DNA of 11,415 bases, taken from NCBI GenBank assembly GCA_022579005.1, contig MU402005.1:1-11415 (forward strand). Reading direction: 5' to 3'. Below the pieces are notes generated by a model. It ran no database searches and was not told the DNA's origin. It saw nothing but the letters and a program-made list of their open reading frames with translations. The position numbers and the translations under genes were made by a program. Position 1 is the first letter of the stretch; each line of letters starts with the position of its first letter. The stretch comes from Poronia punctata. Lineage: Eukaryota > Ascomycota > Sordariomycetes > Xylariales > Xylariaceae. Positions 9,877 through 11,415 of the stretch are shown here, piece after piece.

Positions 9877-10001
9877 TAAAAAGTACTTATATATATAAAT
9901 TAGGTAGAGCTAAGTATTTTAACTTTAGGCTTTATTATAGCGGTTGTTTATAGTACTTAATAGGTTTGTTATTTTATTCTCTAGGGGTCAATGGATCTAC
10001 A
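9877..10001. repeat. Right long direct repeat, probable LTR, the better preserved copy
   Basis: Partner of the left repeat: 9879-10001 matches 3961-4083 over 123 columns with 16 transitions and no gap. This copy keeps C or G at 13 of the 16 differing sites, and its last 30 bases (9971-10001), with CTCTAGGGGTC and ATGGATCTACA, are nearly undamaged. It ends in CTACA, giving the CA expected at an LTR end; on the minus strand this is a start with TGTAG. Undamaged sequence continues past this end into 10002-10105, so a longer LTR reaching to about 10100 (minus-strand start TGTCTACTTCTGC), with a truncated left partner, is an alternative I cannot exclude. Confidence 0.7.
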
Positions 10002-10110
10002 AAACTATTTGTAGGCATCCTTATCTACATGCGCTTAATAAGTAAGGTACCTCAACCTTACCTTGTGTGGACCTCTATATATAGCGTGCAGAAGTAGACA
10101 ACGTATTAAA
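10002..10110. other. Nearly normal-composition island flanking the right repeat
   Basis: G+C is about 43% in 10011-10070 (26 of 60 bases), against 10-20% elsewhere. TC and CC contexts are common again. It is the least mutated stretch in the window and runs on directly from the equally spared last 30 bases of the right repeat. A 47-codon open frame crosses it (9954-10094, first ATG at 10029), but it starts inside the repeat and resembles nothing I know, so I do not call a gene. The stretch contains the hairpin at 10042-10061 and a TATATATA-like run at 10075-10083. It is either unique host DNA next to the insertion or the spared outer part of a longer LTR. Confidence 0.65.
10042..10061. repeat. 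Inverted repeat, 7-bp stem with 6-base loop
   Basis: Arms GTAAGGT (10042-10048) and ACCTTAC (10055-10061) are perfect reverse complements around ACCTCA. No run of T follows directly, so there is no support for a terminator, and the host is probably eukaryotic. It may be a remnant of LTR or promoter structure, or chance. Confidence 0.6.
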
Positions 10111-10260
10111 ACTAGCAAAATAGCTAAATTATATATATTAATTAATATACGCATAAGGAGGTAAAACTTTTTTTTTTTGCAAAATTTGCATATACTAAAT
10201 AAGTAAAGAAAAACTTTTTATAAAAGAACTTTTTTTTTTATAATAGTTTTTACTATAGCT
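10111..10260. other. Moderately mutated spacer with homopolymer runs
   Basis: G+C falls off gradually after 10110, but GA and GG contexts survive (GGAGG at about 10157-10161, AAAGA, AAGAAC). It holds an 11-T run at 10168-10178 directly followed by the inverted repeat TGCAAA-A-TTTGCA (10178-10190) and a second T run near 10225. CAAAATTTGCA also occurs at 3347-3357 in the left spacer, which may be chance. No gene is seen. Confidence 0.5.
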
Positions 10261-11415
10261 GTATAACTTTTACTATATAAGTATTATATTAATTTTTATT
10301 ATCTTATAACTTATTAAATTTAATATATTTTTTTAAAATAAGCTAATATACTAGTTTATTTTATAGCTATAAATAATACTTTTATTTTATAATATTATAG
10401 CTTTTATAGTAATAATTATAGTATTTTAAATTATTTTAATTTATTTTTTTAGTTTTTTTGCATTTTTATAATAATAAGCTAGTTAATTTTAGTTTAAATA
10501 GCTTTAATATTAACTAAATTAATTTGTTACAAAAAGCTTGCTTACTTATTTTATATTAAAAACTTTATAAAACTATTTACTATTATTAAATTTATTAGTA
10601 TATAAACTACTTAAAACGTTTTATTAATTACTTTTTAATATAACTAGTAGTTATATATATTAATATGCTATAATTTTATTTTAAATATTATAATATTTTT
10701 ATTTACTAAACTAATAGTTTACTAGTTATTATATTAAATAATAATATACTTTTATTTTAAATTAATACTAAGCTTATTAATAAGCTAGCTAATAAATATA
10801 GCTTTTTTTATAGCTTAAGCTAATATAAAAAGCTTAGCTTTAATTATAAAAGTAGTAATAATATTTTATTTATTTACTTTTTAATTAATACGTTTACTAA
10901 AAAAAAGTATTATATATGCTTATAAGCTTTTTTAATTAATAGTATTATTAATAAATAATAAATTACTAGCTACTTTAAGCTTATTTTTATTTTTAAACTA
11001 TAAAGCAAAGCGTTAATTTACTTAAAAATAGTTTAATACTTAGTTAGCAACAATATAGTAAGCAAAAAAAAAGTTGTTATTAAATTATAAAAGCTATAAC
11101 GTAGCAAAAGCAATATTTAATTTAGTAATAATTATAATATATATAATTAATTTAATTTTATATTAATAGTAATAAACTTTTTAATAAGTAGCAATTTTTT
11201 TATATAAAAAAAGCTTAATAAATCTTATAAAAGTTAATAATATTTTGCTTAAAAAGTTACTTAACTTATATATTTTTTTAATATATATAGCTTATAATAA
11301 CTAAATTAAACTTTGCTTATAGTTTTAAATAATTTTTATACTTAAAAACTACTTTAAATTATAACTTTTAATTAGTTAATATTAGTTTTTTAATTTTTTA
11401 ATAGCTATAAAAGCT
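10261..11415. repeat. Strongly RIP-mutated AT-rich block running off the window
   Basis: Composition returns to the extreme state. C and G occur almost only as AGCT, ACT/AGT, GCA/TGC and ACG/CGT, and TC or GA steps are very rare (for example about 10303 and 11223). No frame is open over a useful length, and I found no match to the 3958-10001 unit or to the block at 1-2690 by eye. It is probably another inactivated transposon, class unknown; the right edge lies outside the window. Confidence 0.6.

Larger units (their letters stand above)
3958..10001. mobile_element. Degenerate LTR-retrotransposon-like unit, class and orientation unresolved
   Basis: Two direct repeats of about 125 bp bound an interior of about 5.8 kb, a size normal for a complete Copia or Gypsy element. 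Unit and flanks differ sharply: TC, CC, GA and GG steps are nearly absent inside but present in the DNA just outside on both sides, as expected when a multicopy element is mutated and its single-copy flank is mostly spared. No coding frame survives. Orientation clues are weak and lean to the minus strand. The bases next to the left repeat (4084-4097, ACTATTTCTTTTAT) form a purine run on the minus strand, like a polypurine tract upstream of a 3' LTR. The plus strand has more T than A over long parts of the interior. A possible Copia-type reverse transcriptase fragment reads on the minus strand near 7100. A primer binding site and target-site duplication could not be found. The alternative is an unrelated insertion flanked by a chance segmental duplication. 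Confidence 0.65.

Noticed and set aside
3950..10010. Target-site duplication around the long repeats
   Set aside because: The bases before 3958 (CTATAA) and after 10001 (AAACT) do not match, even allowing C-to-T changes; also tested ACGTA after 10100 with no match.
10073..10085. TATA-box-like CTATATATAG as a promoter
   Set aside because: TATA runs occur everywhere in this window; there is no gene or transcript evidence on either side.
9954..10094. 47-codon open frame (first ATG at 10029) across the GC-richer island
   Set aside because: It begins inside the long repeat, ends at an ordinary TAG, has no recognisable product, and open frames of this length are expected wherever A+T drops. Not called as a gene.
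1..11415. Plasmodium-, Dictyostelium- or organelle-type AT-rich DNA
   Set aside because: Those genomes do not explain surviving C and G being limited to purine-preceded contexts, nor paired repeats that differ only by transitions. No gene, tRNA or rRNA of an organelle is visible.

Overview
This window looks like a stretch of fungal transposon graveyard (an AT isochore) destroyed by repeat-induced point mutation (RIP), a C-to-T process that attacks duplicated DNA in filamentous ascomycetes. I found no intact protein gene, RNA gene or CRISPR array. By eye most of the window is only about 10-20% G+C, in-frame stops fall about every ten codons in the frames I read, and remaining cytosines sit in a narrow set of sequence contexts. 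The strongest evidence is internal. Two directly repeated 123-bp segments (3961-4083 and 9879-10001) align without a gap and differ at 16 positions; all 16 are transitions, as expected if two once-identical copies were mutated C-to-T on either strand. I infer a Pezizomycotina fungus; the species cannot be named.

Layout: (1) 1-2690, a strongly mutated AT-rich block, probably one or more older transposons of unknown class, with a 9-bp tandem repeat and two quasi-palindromes. (2) About 2690-3957, a less mutated spacer holding pyrimidine-rich patches, a 13-bp degenerate tandem repeat, a 181-base tract with no cytosine, and a perfect 22-bp palindrome. (3) 3958-10001, a degenerate LTR-retrotransposon-like unit: left repeat, about 5.8 kb of heavily mutated interior, right repeat. 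(4) 9971-10105, a striking island of nearly normal composition (about 43% G+C in 10011-10070) that straddles the right repeat end and the flanking DNA. (5) about 10111-10260, a moderately mutated stretch. (6) about 10261-11415, another strongly mutated block that runs off the window.

Nothing here works together as a pathway. The story is one of successive insertions, each inactivated by mutation, separated by short less-damaged spacers. The most informative point is mutational: in the paired repeats, 11 of the 16 changes hit a cytosine preceded by a pyrimidine and 3 hit ACA. Cytosines preceded by a purine (ACT, GCT, GCA, ACG, GCG) survive all over the window. That 5'-neighbour effect is stronger than the usual description of RIP as a CpA preference and deserves a proper count. 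Element class and orientation remain unresolved; weak hints (a possible Copia-like reverse transcriptase fragment, T-over-A skew of the plus strand, a purine run next to the left repeat on the minus strand) lean towards minus-strand coding.
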